Origin: Patescibacteria group bacterium AH-259-L07
GTDB taxonomy: Bacteria > Patescibacteriota > Patescibacteriia > UBA2591 > UBA6264
NCBI GenBank assembly: GCA_027718005.1
Contig: JALLOP010000003.1
Span: 1 to 35,545, forward strand
Direction of reading: 5' to 3'
Length of the DNA stretch: 35,545 bases
This document shows positions 14,801-23,276 of the stretch, piece by piece. Positions within the stretch are counted from its first letter, which is position 1. Each line of letters starts with the position of its first letter. Below the pieces are notes generated by a model. That model did no database searches, was not told where the DNA came from, and was given only the letters and a program-made list of their open reading frames with translations. The translations under genes and the position numbers were made by a program.

Positions 14801-17800
14801 ATGTGATACCTGGGGGTATTGTACGCGTGAAAAAAATACATGGCGTTTTAGTGGTAATTCTTGCGATGAGCAGTATGCAACATGCAAGACCTATATACGC
14901 TCAAAAGATAAAAAGCAGGTTTCGTATATAGAAAGAACAGTTGATTTTGGTGAGTGTACTGAAGGCAGTGTTGGGTGTAAATGGTACTGTACTGATTGGG
15001 ACGAAGATAATGGGCGTTGGCAATGTGCTGAGCCGGGAAAGGCACAATGTATAATAACTTCGCCTGCGCCAAGCGGCGGACAAAATTGTGTTTGTGATGG
15101 GACTAACGGGTGTTCTTTTGGTTTTTGTACTGTTAGAGAGGGCGAGAAATCTTGTTTAGTTGATAGTCCTGGCAATGCAATATTTTTTAATACTAATGTT
15201 GAGCAGTGTTTACCCGAAGTTGAAGGATGTAATGAATATATTAGAACCGTAGATGCGCCGCCAGCCCCAGATGGCTCAATAGATGATGAAGCATATAACA
15301 TTAATGATATAATTTATTTAGCAAGCGCTCCCACGTGTCAAGCAAAATATGTAGGATGTCAAATCTATACCCCTTCTGATCAAGGAGTTGCGATTCCGGG
15401 AATTGTAAATGTAGATGATCGATGCGAGGCTCAATGTGTTGGGTATGAAACATTTCAACAAATGCCAACTCATTTTGATACAAATACGAGCTGGGTTAAT
15501 TTTATTCCCGAGACCGCGAAGATGTGTTCGGTTCCTGGATGTGAGGAATTTACTAATTTAGATACGGTGACGCAAGGAGGGGAAGGATTAGAGTATTATG
15601 CATATCTGCGGCACTGCGCCAAGCTTCCTGATGAGGCAGCAAGCTGCGCTAATTTTTATACATGGATTGGATCTGAAACTACGGGATACCAATTAAAACG
15701 GTATCAATTAAAAGCTGATAATAATAACGAGCCAGAAAGAGTTTCTGCTTATAGTGAGGCAAAGAATGTATGGGACAAATGTGAGGATGCGACTGATTCT
15801 TTTTTTAATCCACATTGTAAAGAATTTTATAACGAATCAGGCATATCATCGTATCGTTTATTTAGAAATACGATTAGCTGTTCAGAGGAGTGCTCTCCTT
15901 ATCGGAGAACTATTGATGGGTCTTCGCGTATGGCAATTCCAAATCAGGGAGAAGTATGTAGTTTAGCTGATGTTGGATGCTATGAATATAAAGGACCAAC
16001 TGCTAATAATATACGCATATTATTTACTGATGATTTTGAATCAGGAATAGTTACGCTATGGCAGGGTGGAGAAATTTCCTCAGAATCAGTCAATCCTCCT
16101 CCCAGTTCATCAATGGAAGTATCAGGGGGCGAGGCTTCAAAGAAAGTGGCTAGTTTGGTCGCGCAAAATAAATCATATTTCCTCTCTTTCTGGGTTAAAG
16201 GAATTAATAGTATTAGCGCTCGGTTTTCTTCACTATCTTCTCAACCAAGATCCGGGCTTGATGCAAGTGAATGGGAAGAAGTACAATTAGGCCCGTTTTA
16301 TTTTGATACGGCGCCTCAAACTAATGAAACACTGTTCATTACCGCTGCTGATATTTTCTATATTGACAATATTACGCTCAAAGAAATATCTGATGATGTA
16401 TATGCAATTAAGGATTCATGGTTTACGCCGCAAATTTGTGATCAAGATTTTCAAGACAATGATATCCTTGGCGCAAAGCTTGGGTGCCGTCTTTATACTG
16501 ATAAAGATAATGATCCACATTATTTAAAATCATTTACCCGTTTATGTAAAGATTCTGATGTCGGGTGTGAAGCATTAATTGATACACAAAATTATTCAGC
16601 TTCACGTACGGGCGGCACGTTTAATGATGACAATACTGATTCAAAAGATAATGTAACGGTTCCTGCTGATGAAGTAGTGTATCGTGTTAATGATAAAGAG
16701 TATTTTTGTCAGGCAAAAGATAAGGGGTGTGAGAAAATGGGGCTGCCTCAATTAAGGCAAGATAATACGGTAGAGCGCTATGATACGGTATATATAAAAA
16801 ATGATCCTGAGCTTTATACAAAAGAGCCACTGCTTTGCCAGATTGAAGATTTAGGGTGTGAGGCATATGAGGGCGAGGGCGGTAATAGATATTTTAAAGA
16901 TCCAGAGATTACTAATAAGCTGTGTGAGTATCGAGAAAATGTTTTGATAGGAGGAGAGGCTAAAGTTGGCTGGTTTAAGACTGACACTGATCAGCCATGT
17001 TATGATAATCCTGTTTATTATCAACCGGATAGTCTTACCTATGGTATTCGTTCAGCTTATAAAGTATGTGATGCCGGGGATAATATTGGCAACGCTTGTT
17101 TGAGTGATGCTGATTGTCAAGGAGAGACCTGTGTCAAGATCTATGATGGTTGGGTCGGGATTTGTCCGCGCAGTCAGAATAGTTGTACCGCGTTTTTTGA
17201 TCCAGGCTGGGCTGGCCGCAAAGGTACTAATATACAACAAGAGGGGGCAGAAGTTAGGAAACTTGAAACTGGTTTTAGGGAGGGAGATTTCCATATTGCC
17301 GTTCAAGCGGCTGCACCTGCGTTAGTATCATCATCATCATCATTTACACCTCTCCCCCAATATTATTATTATCTTAACAACGAGAGATTGGATAGAGGAG
17401 CAGAAGAATGTCAAGCGCAAGTTTCATTAAAACGAGGTTGTATCCTTTTCAACGATCCAAATATTTCTTCTTCATCATACAGTAGTTTGGCCACTTACAT
17501 AAAATCAGCTCAATCAGATGTTCCTGATGGGCCTGTAGTCCCTGTTGATTGTGAACCAACTCCTAAACCTGATTGTACTGATCCATTAAATGCAGAGCGT
17601 GAGTATTGTTTGTATTGTGATCCATATGGGCAGGAAAGAAATGATACGAATGCCATAATAAAGGTGCGCAGAGATCGGACTTGCGGTGAATGGTTGAGCT
17701 GTACTAGTTTTCATTTAGAGACTTCAGGGGGAACAACCCGTCAAGTTTGTGATGAAGTAAGTCGTTGTGATGAACTTGTTGGATCGGGAGAAGCCTCACG

Positions 17801-20150
17801 ATGTGCTAATTTTGTCGGACCACCCCCAGAAGTATTAACTGAAGAAGTGTATAAGAGCCGCGATATATCATTTTATGGCATGGATTACTCTGGCTATTCT
17901 TTACACAATATGTATCCAGTCGAAGAGTTAGTCCTTGCCGAAACGCAAGGAATTTATCGATTAACCTATGAAGGTACTGCTTCTGGAGTTGATGGAAAAG
18001 GAAATACGATTGAAAAAGCGTGCCGAATTTATCCAGAAAAGGATTCACCATTTAAGAAGAGCATAGGCCCGGGCGGTAATAATTATTATCCTGATGTTAC
18101 TGTTTGTGAAGATGAGAACGATCCGCAATGCCAATGCTCATATACCAAAGCAGAATATAGCGGCGCTGTTAAATATTATAATTCAGACAGCTCTGTACCG
18201 ATTGGGATTTGTATTGGCGGCAATGATAATGGCAAGGCATGTGTAACCAACAATGATTGCGATAAACAGAATTGTTCATTTAAGACAAAGCAGACACGGG
18301 CTGTTGGCGTAAGCGGATATTGTTTAGAGCCTGATGTGAGTAAAGAGCCAAGTCCTAATAAGCTAGATATTAATGTCTGTATTACCTGGTGGCCAGGACA
18401 GAGTTTAGGTGATCCAAGCGTAAATCAGCAGTTTAGAAGCGCAGGGTATGAGGCATCAGAAAACAGACAGTGGTATTGTCTAAATGAAATATTTGGACCT
18501 ACTGAGATTGTTTTTCAAGATACTAAGGCAGGAGGGTGTAGTAATAATTTTAATACTGAATGCGAGCTTATAACTTATTCGTTAGCAAACCTTTCTCCAC
18601 CCAATCCCGAAGTTCAATCAAAAGAAGTGGAAAAAATTAAAGTTAAACTCATAGTAGATGATGGAGCCGCAGATCAAGGTAAAAATTGTAGTAATGCAGA
18701 CTGGAGAGGTGATGTTGAATTAACGAGTGCTAATAATTGGACGCGCGGAAAACACAATGATGATGGTACGACTTCTGAGAGTAATACGTGGGATACTAGT
18801 TGTGTTGATGTTGGTGAAACAGCCGTAAAAGTAAGAGCCTGTTTTGGCAATACGTGTAATAATGGAGATGAGGATTTTTTAAATAGATTTGAATTTATAT
18901 TGTCTGACAAGTCTGGCGGTAAAGCAACGGTTGGGGTTAAGGATATAAGGATTTATCTTAAAACAGGGTGTGAATATATTGTTAATGTTGCTACGGACGG
19001 GAATATAACTACTGCATGGACTGATCGTTTATGGAGTGAGAGTAAGTATTATAAGGATAATGATGGCGCAGTAGAGTGCCGTCCCTATGGCACAGCTGAC
19101 ATTAGTGGCTCACCAGAAGAATTAGTTTTGGTAGGAGACGGCGAAGCATGTACATTAGGCCAGGCCAATGTTGCTTATAGTGAAGCAGGTCTACAAGATT
19201 TATTTGCTCGAATTGGTCAGAAAAAACAGTTTCTTTATAAGGTTCAAGATCAAACATGTGTAGGAGCACTTCAGGGGATGTGTACACTGGATTCGAGTAT
19301 ACCGTGTCATGAGAATGCCGATTGTGTTGATGAGGGATTCTGTATTGGACCGTTTCCACCTGATTTTGACAGCGCGTGTTCAAATACAGGAGATCGGTGC
19401 AATTCTGATAGTGACTGTTCCCAAAATTACGGGACGTGTAGTGGAGGGAATATAGGACATTGTTCTGTTACTACCGGTATAGAATGTAGGGAGCCTAATC
19501 CTGAAGAACTTACTCCTGATTGTCCACAAGGTGACGCTCTCATGAAGTATGTTGATGTAAATTTAGAGGTTAAAAATTGGGATATTACCAGCACTGCAGT
19601 ATCTCGCGCACCTCAGGTGGCTTCATTAGATTGTAGAACTAAGAGCACTTGTCTTGGTATAAATAAGGTTACGATTGGGAATTCTGACAGCGGAAATATT
19701 GATCGAGAAGAATCATATACTGCTAATTTAAAATTTTATGCATGGGCCAATGAGAACCATATGCCTATCAGAAATATTGCTATTGATTGGTTAGGCAATG
19801 GCGCAGAAGATATTTCTTATAAGGTAATGGCTAAAAATCATAGGCCATTTTGCGACGACAGGCCTACTCCTGGCGGAGATAGTTTTGGCGGCAGTGAGAA
19901 AGCTTGTGTTGAAGAGTATTGGGAATTTACACGTATTTTTAAATGCGTTGGTGATACGAGTGAAGGGTGGGGGGCATTTAAGAATGAAAATAGTATATGT
20001 GCTACGGCTTGCTGTTTTAAACCAACAGTGTATGTCAAAGATAATTGGGATTGGTGTAATGGCGAAGTATATGCTGGAGCGGATAGTAGATGTGTTAGTA
20101 TAAGTGGCGCGGGGACTTCGTACGATGGTGTAGTTATTGTGAGACCATGA
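11805..20150 (+). CDS. Giant cysteine-rich secreted protein of the T4SS locus
   Basis: 2781 residues from GTG at 11805 (AGAGGG upstream); ATG at 11826 is the alternative. A signal peptide ends at VHA-QF. An N-terminal helical part includes a long coiled coil (about 260-370). Then comes a cysteine-rich mosaic with, by hand count, about 105 cysteines after residue 760. Two jelly-roll-like segments resemble carbohydrate-binding modules (about 760-935, FNGSFEN...GWVLGGDVSLE; about 1404-1528, DDFESG...YIDNITLKEI). Between residues 1130 and 1880 a module C-x(5-8)-GC-x-x-[YF] recurs about ten times (CLPEVEGCNEY, CQAKYVGCQIY, CSLADVGCYEY, CQIEDLGCEAY). Small knots of the type C..DxDC...C follow near 1754, 2132 and 2490-2550. 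No known family covers it; an adhesin or pilus-associated surface protein is inferred from signal, cysteines and neighbours. Confidence 0.88.
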   Translation: MFGNINFMSYSGFKKSVLVSLITILMLVSLFLPKTVHAQFLISDPAGLLRDIGEFAWKQAKDLAKAAWKHGGALAYKNTVNFYLGEMAKQSAEWVATGGKGKKPLFARDPAFWSKLGDQALGELIDQYSKGFTGRSLCDPFDPTIRFKMLVSMDPKYREIKFDEQLRCPVSKIKQRIKEASKKKLFEFDFDLRDGPVAGYKANMRIIIAGDSVLNKNYTGITNATHVCYSDPSLDLSQFPLGCLGIFGLGTVNKGVEKLIDITYKLEDMGKELERIITILKLFEADQTEIREKLDELNQQHIKAQEDIIAAENAGVPRDHLILFFLNKDKDRIRKQIDKLEKMRIDKAEQIEAVNDLIKLQRDLVDNIWAWELLDKNPDTPDIPGGPHTLSFWSHYTPICSALGDMREYMNNDGCFEISALAVGTNFAPLTIQEAYTNSLAYTKRANSYVRQLVDWANTLGDMIEDTKLSDDKVLETPDLDPLEDINRMYNPEGSDIGVLARIESDLLRKQTTEVEKSKFFQTLQGQMNSLTTQISDLVKTPSIYVSESASQAVEQGTAGPLQYTEVAAVDAIGIFTNTLINKLLKQIFETGFNPQLTPELAERTKPFLDDEGESGSPWSPSRQQSRALFADLATAQLKRGREITIYDEFNVCPKNPAYALPTNCLLEDKDGNTILRAVEEGLTIADVIEKGLGSGALVGRPNNNTGLLSLTNIKKLRRARIFPLGLEIAASKIYNGELGEDPEYTLEDIVNEFNQTNSLGTCTDFNGSFENDVNDDNIPDGWVLGGDVSLETSEVHSGSVALRLSGSGWTSKVRRTIPIKSNTVYTISTYAKAENNKQLFIGLYFYDKDGNQLLASGSADEINISGGFDWRKGCGASSCYATGSISLTNTYEQYAYSFRSLPDAASVELVPEGAALAGAQSGDVLIDDVQLTRGQTASEEYMEPSPFCHLVDSNWIFKNLTYQCETIGYSAIPLPGSTQRQETCVDLRDCINEDENGQCDTWGYCTREKNTWRFSGNSCDEQYATCKTYIRSKDKKQVSYIERTVDFGECTEGSVGCKWYCTDWDEDNGRWQCAEPGKAQCIITSPAPSGGQNCVCDGTNGCSFGFCTVREGEKSCLVDSPGNAIFFNTNVEQCLPEVEGCNEYIRTVDAPPAPDGSIDDEAYNINDIIYLASAPTCQAKYVGCQIYTPSDQGVAIPGIVNVDDRCEAQCVGYETFQQMPTHFDTNTSWVNFIPETAKMCSVPGCEEFTNLDTVTQGGEGLEYYAYLRHCAKLPDEAASCANFYTWIGSETTGYQLKRYQLKADNNNEPERVSAYSEAKNVWDKCEDATDSFFNPHCKEFYNESGISSYRLFRNTISCSEECSPYRRTIDGSSRMAIPNQGEVCSLADVGCYEYKGPTANNIRILFTDDFESGIVTLWQGGEISSESVNPPPSSSMEVSGGEASKKVASLVAQNKSYFLSFWVKGINSISARFSSLSSQPRSGLDASEWEEVQLGPFYFDTAPQTNETLFITAADIFYIDNITLKEISDDVYAIKDSWFTPQICDQDFQDNDILGAKLGCRLYTDKDNDPHYLKSFTRLCKDSDVGCEALIDTQNYSASRTGGTFNDDNTDSKDNVTVPADEVVYRVNDKEYFCQAKDKGCEKMGLPQLRQDNTVERYDTVYIKNDPELYTKEPLLCQIEDLGCEAYEGEGGNRYFKDPEITNKLCEYRENVLIGGEAKVGWFKTDTDQPCYDNPVYYQPDSLTYGIRSAYKVCDAGDNIGNACLSDADCQGETCVKIYDGWVGICPRSQNSCTAFFDPGWAGRKGTNIQQEGAEVRKLETGFREGDFHIAVQAAAPALVSSSSSFTPLPQYYYYLNNERLDRGAEECQAQVSLKRGCILFNDPNISSSSYSSLATYIKSAQSDVPDGPVVPVDCEPTPKPDCTDPLNAEREYCLYCDPYGQERNDTNAIIKVRRDRTCGEWLSCTSFHLETSGGTTRQVCDEVSRCDELVGSGEASRCANFVGPPPEVLTEEVYKSRDISFYGMDYSGYSLHNMYPVEELVLAETQGIYRLTYEGTASGVDGKGNTIEKACRIYPEKDSPFKKSIGPGGNNYYPDVTVCEDENDPQCQCSYTKAEYSGAVKYYNSDSSVPIGICIGGNDNGKACVTNNDCDKQNCSFKTKQTRAVGVSGYCLEPDVSKEPSPNKLDINVCITWWPGQSLGDPSVNQQFRSAGYEASENRQWYCLNEIFGPTEIVFQDTKAGGCSNNFNTECELITYSLANLSPPNPEVQSKEVEKIKVKLIVDDGAADQGKNCSNADWRGDVELTSANNWTRGKHNDDGTTSESNTWDTSCVDVGETAVKVRACFGNTCNNGDEDFLNRFEFILSDKSGGKATVGVKDIRIYLKTGCEYIVNVATDGNITTAWTDRLWSESKYYKDNDGAVECRPYGTADISGSPEELVLVGDGEACTLGQANVAYSEAGLQDLFARIGQKKQFLYKVQDQTCVGALQGMCTLDSSIPCHENADCVDEGFCIGPFPPDFDSACSNTGDRCNSDSDCSQNYGTCSGGNIGHCSVTTGIECREPNPEELTPDCPQGDALMKYVDVNLEVKNWDITSTAVSRAPQVASLDCRTKSTCLGINKVTIGNSDSGNIDREESYTANLKFYAWANENHMPIRNIAIDWLGNGAEDISYKVMAKNHRPFCDDRPTPGGDSFGGSEKACVEEYWEFTRIFKCVGDTSEGWGAFKNENSICATACCFKPTVYVKDNWDWCNGEVYAGADSRCVSISGAGTSYDGVVIVRP
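17325..17342 (+). repeat. TCA microsatellite in the giant gene
   Basis: A run of TCA/TCT codons (ATCATCATCATCATCATT) encoding consecutive serines, followed 20 bp later by TATTATTATTAT encoding tyrosines. Changes in unit number would stay in frame. Confidence 0.6.
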
Positions 20151-20196
20151 TAAACGTAATGCGTAATGCGTAATTTATTTTGAGTTTTGAAAAATA

Positions 20197-23100
20197 ATGA
20201 GATTTAATTTATTTCAAAAATTTGGATTCCTCCCAAATCGGGGGTCGGACCCCCGATTTTGGGGATTGTGGAATGACACAAAAAAGTGGTTTGTTTTACT
20301 GCTGTTTTTTATTGTTATTGGTGGTGTTTTAATTCCTGAACAAGCACATGCTCAGCTTTTTGGTATATTTAAAGCAGTTAATGAGGGCGTAGCGTCTTTA
20401 TTCGCAAATATATTTCTTTTATTGGCAAATTTGGTTGGTCAGCTTTTATCAGTCGTGATTTATGTATTAGTCCAAGTGGTTCAATATAATGGTTTTATTA
20501 GTTCTCCGGCAGTTTCAAAAGGATGGATTATTATCCGCGACTTGTTTAACATGTTTTTTGTGGTGATTTTGCTGGTTATTGCGTTTTCTGCGGTGTTAAA
20601 AATAGAGAAGTATCCATATAAGCGCATGTTGTCAGCTTTTTTAATTGCGGCCGTATTGGTGAATTTTTCTAAATTAATTTCCGGGGTATTAATTGATTTT
20701 AGTCAAATTTTAATGTTGACGTTTGTGAATGCGTTTAAAGATGTGGCAGGGGGCAATTTTGTTGAAATGTTAGGACTTAAAGAAATAATGAGTTTGAGTG
20801 CGAATGTCGGCGCAGAAGTGATTACTCCATGGAAAACAGCGATTACCATTATGTTAGGTTTTATTATGGCGCTCGTTGCATTGGTGGTAATGATAGTGGT
20901 GACCCTTATATTTGTATTTCGCATTGTAGGACTTTGGTTTTTAGTGGTGTTGTCTCCCTTAGCATTTATGGCGATGGTTCTACCATCAACACAAAGTTAT
21001 GGCAGGCAGTGGTGGCAAAAATTTACCAATTATTTAATTGTTGGGCCGGTATTGGCATTTTTTATTTGGCTTTCATTAGCCGTTGTGCAGGAACCTGGCG
21101 GCAGACAACTTTTACCCGCAACTGAAAGCATCGGTGGTGAGTTTAGCGTAGGCGTGTCCCAAATTGGCCAGCCCCAATATATGCTTAATTTTATCATTGG
21201 TATTGCCATGCTGATCGCATCACTTATGGTGGCAAAACAATTAGGCGTTGCCGGCGCGGGTCTCGCAACCCAGGCAGTTGGCAAGCTTCAAGGAGTTGCT
21301 ACGGGTGCTATTAAACTGCCGTTTAAAGGCATGAAATTCGGCGCAAAAGAGATGGTCAAGACTGCAGAAGCAGGAATAGGGATTCCCTTGACAAAAGAAC
21401 GGTGGCAGCAAGCATGGCAGACACGGCGAACAAAAGTTAAGGAAAAAAGAGAGGAAAAGTGGGCCAGGAGAAGAATGCCAGGACTTCCTGCTGGATATGA
21501 GGAGTGGGGAGATGTAATGTCATTGAAAGGATTAGCTTCATTTCCAAAACATATTATACAGGGTTTTACTGGAAAAGCGCAAAGACTACGTAAGGACGCA
21601 GAAGGAAAAGAGGATGTATATGACAAGATTGGACAGGGAATAAAAGCAAAAAGTTCCCGAGAAGATCGTGATAAGCTAGATAAAGATATTGATGAGACAA
21701 CTCAGGATATAATTACGGCTAAAAGGGATAGCAAAGACTTTGGGGCCAGGGGCACAATGACGTTCTCTCATTTTGATGATTTTTCAAAAACCTTAATACA
21801 AGAGAGAGATCTCCTGCGTGAATCAAAAGAGGCTAAGGATCAAAAGCGAGCAAAGGAATTAGATGATTTAATTAAGAGTCTTAAGATTGGGAGGGGCAGG
21901 GCTAAAAAGGCAGGACAACGAGAAGTTGGAGCAAGTAATTTAATATCTGATAGAGATTTATATAAAAATGAAGCGTCGAAATGGTATACTAAACAAATGC
22001 AGACCAAAGAAAGCCACCTGAATAATTTAACTGAGAAAAAAAAGAATACTGAATTTAGCGAAGGCGATCAAAGCGAGATTAAGAAAAATTTACAAGTTCT
22101 ACAGGCAGAGATACAAGAATTTGATATTGATGATACTGCAAAAACAGGTCTTTTAGATAATGTTAATAGTGCATTAAAAAATGTGAGCGTTCCCTTAGAT
22201 GAGTTGACACCGGAGGCAAGAAAAGAAATGGCAGATGCTATGTGGGATGTACAGCAAAAAATACAACAATTAAGAGATGAGGAGGAAATAGGAATGCCAG
22301 AAGCAGAAACCCCGCTTGAGCAAATACAAGACAGTCATTTCCGATTATCAAAAGACGTAATCGCGGATGAAGATATGAAAAAATTAAAAGAAGATCAGGA
22401 GAAAAGGAGGCAGGAAATTCTTGGTTTACGCGCTCAAGCTGAGATGATTAGCCCGACTACTATGACTCCGGATCAGCGAGAAGCCATAAACCGAGGCACA
22501 TATCGAGAATATGAAAAATTGAAAGGAATAGATAGTGCCCCAGAGTTAATGACATTATACGCTCGTGCAGAAAAAGAAAAAAATGCCAATCTTGCCCGAG
22601 CAGTAATTACAAAATTAAATGATCAATTTGACATTAATGAGCTTTTAGAAGTATATGATTTAGAACAGGGTTGGAAAGGTATGGCTGACTTAGCAGATAG
22701 ATTGAAAGAAAACTTTGATATTCCTGAACAGCAAGCATATTCATTTATGAATGATATCGGGGCGACAAATAAACTAAGAGGCAATTTTAAGTTTGTAATG
22801 CCCTTTAAGAAAGATCAAAAAACTGGCAGATTAGAGAAAGTTACCCAGAAGCAGCACGAAGAGTTTGCATATATTGAATCGGGAAAGATTGCTGCTCAGC
22901 AATTGTGGGGTAGAGGAAGTTGGGGAGGAGTATTTGCCAAGCATAAAGATCCAGTCACCGGTCAGCGCGTGCCCATTTATGATGATCTGGTTGGAAAAAT
23001 GTTTAAAAGAGCAATGGGGACAATCGAGTATGAAGGAGTTCATAGAAATAGATTGCTGCCCGAGATTACCGCGGGTTTATCTCATCCCAATGTTATGGGA

Positions 23101-23244
23101 GGACTGAAAGGGCTGCGCCCAGGGCTTGCTCCGGCTGATAGACAAAGACTTGATAATATTCTCTCATGGCTCGAGGGCCAGCAAGGGAGTTATTGGGGAA
23201 GAGAAGGCGGCGAAAAGATAGAACCGGTAATGAGTAGCGAGTAA
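20197..23244 (+). CDS. VirB6/TrbL-like T4SS membrane protein with long cytoplasmic tail
   Basis: 1015 residues. The first 345 hold about eight hydrophobic segments. They include RDLFNMFFVVILLVIAFSAV, a segment starting RMLSAFLIAAVLVNF, and WFLVVLSPLAFMAMVLPS followed by YGRQWWQKF, the pattern of VirB6/TrbL-like polytopic channel proteins in CPR T4SS loci. A processing-like site (AHA-QL) sits near residue 50. After the last helix comes a glycine/alanine-rich turn and about 650 hydrophilic, largely helical residues with coiled-coil character (KLDKDIDETTQDIITAKRD and similar), presumably cytoplasmic. The N-terminus contains an inserted palindrome, so the first 25 codons are partly repeat-derived. 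Its place before PrgI, TraC-like and VirB4 genes supports the assignment. Confidence 0.85.
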   Translation: MRFNLFQKFGFLPNRGSDPRFWGLWNDTKKWFVLLLFFIVIGGVLIPEQAHAQLFGIFKAVNEGVASLFANIFLLLANLVGQLLSVVIYVLVQVVQYNGFISSPAVSKGWIIIRDLFNMFFVVILLVIAFSAVLKIEKYPYKRMLSAFLIAAVLVNFSKLISGVLIDFSQILMLTFVNAFKDVAGGNFVEMLGLKEIMSLSANVGAEVITPWKTAITIMLGFIMALVALVVMIVVTLIFVFRIVGLWFLVVLSPLAFMAMVLPSTQSYGRQWWQKFTNYLIVGPVLAFFIWLSLAVVQEPGGRQLLPATESIGGEFSVGVSQIGQPQYMLNFIIGIAMLIASLMVAKQLGVAGAGLATQAVGKLQGVATGAIKLPFKGMKFGAKEMVKTAEAGIGIPLTKERWQQAWQTRRTKVKEKREEKWARRRMPGLPAGYEEWGDVMSLKGLASFPKHIIQGFTGKAQRLRKDAEGKEDVYDKIGQGIKAKSSREDRDKLDKDIDETTQDIITAKRDSKDFGARGTMTFSHFDDFSKTLIQERDLLRESKEAKDQKRAKELDDLIKSLKIGRGRAKKAGQREVGASNLISDRDLYKNEASKWYTKQMQTKESHLNNLTEKKKNTEFSEGDQSEIKKNLQVLQAEIQEFDIDDTAKTGLLDNVNSALKNVSVPLDELTPEARKEMADAMWDVQQKIQQLRDEEEIGMPEAETPLEQIQDSHFRLSKDVIADEDMKKLKEDQEKRRQEILGLRAQAEMISPTTMTPDQREAINRGTYREYEKLKGIDSAPELMTLYARAEKEKNANLARAVITKLNDQFDINELLEVYDLEQGWKGMADLADRLKENFDIPEQQAYSFMNDIGATNKLRGNFKFVMPFKKDQKTGRLEKVTQKQHEEFAYIESGKIAAQQLWGRGSWGGVFAKHKDPVTGQRVPIYDDLVGKMFKRAMGTIEYEGVHRNRLLPEITAGLSHPNVMGGLKGLRPGLAPADRQRLDNILSWLEGQQGSYWGREGGEKIEPVMSSE
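20235..20259. repeat. Perfect palindrome in the VirB6-like gene
   Basis: AAATCGGGGGT (20235-20245), loop CGG, ACCCCCGATTT (20249-20259), followed by GGAATGACACAAAAAAG, a relative of the GGGATGACAAAAAA tail seen after thrC and in rsmA. It lies within the first 30 codons. Confidence 0.8.
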
Positions 23245-23276
23245 AAGAAAATAAAAAATAGTGATTTACTAAAATT

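Noticed and set aside
14891..15301. 136-codon minus-strand frame inside the giant gene
   Set aside because: Shadow of a cysteine/glycine-rich coding region; no recognisable motif.
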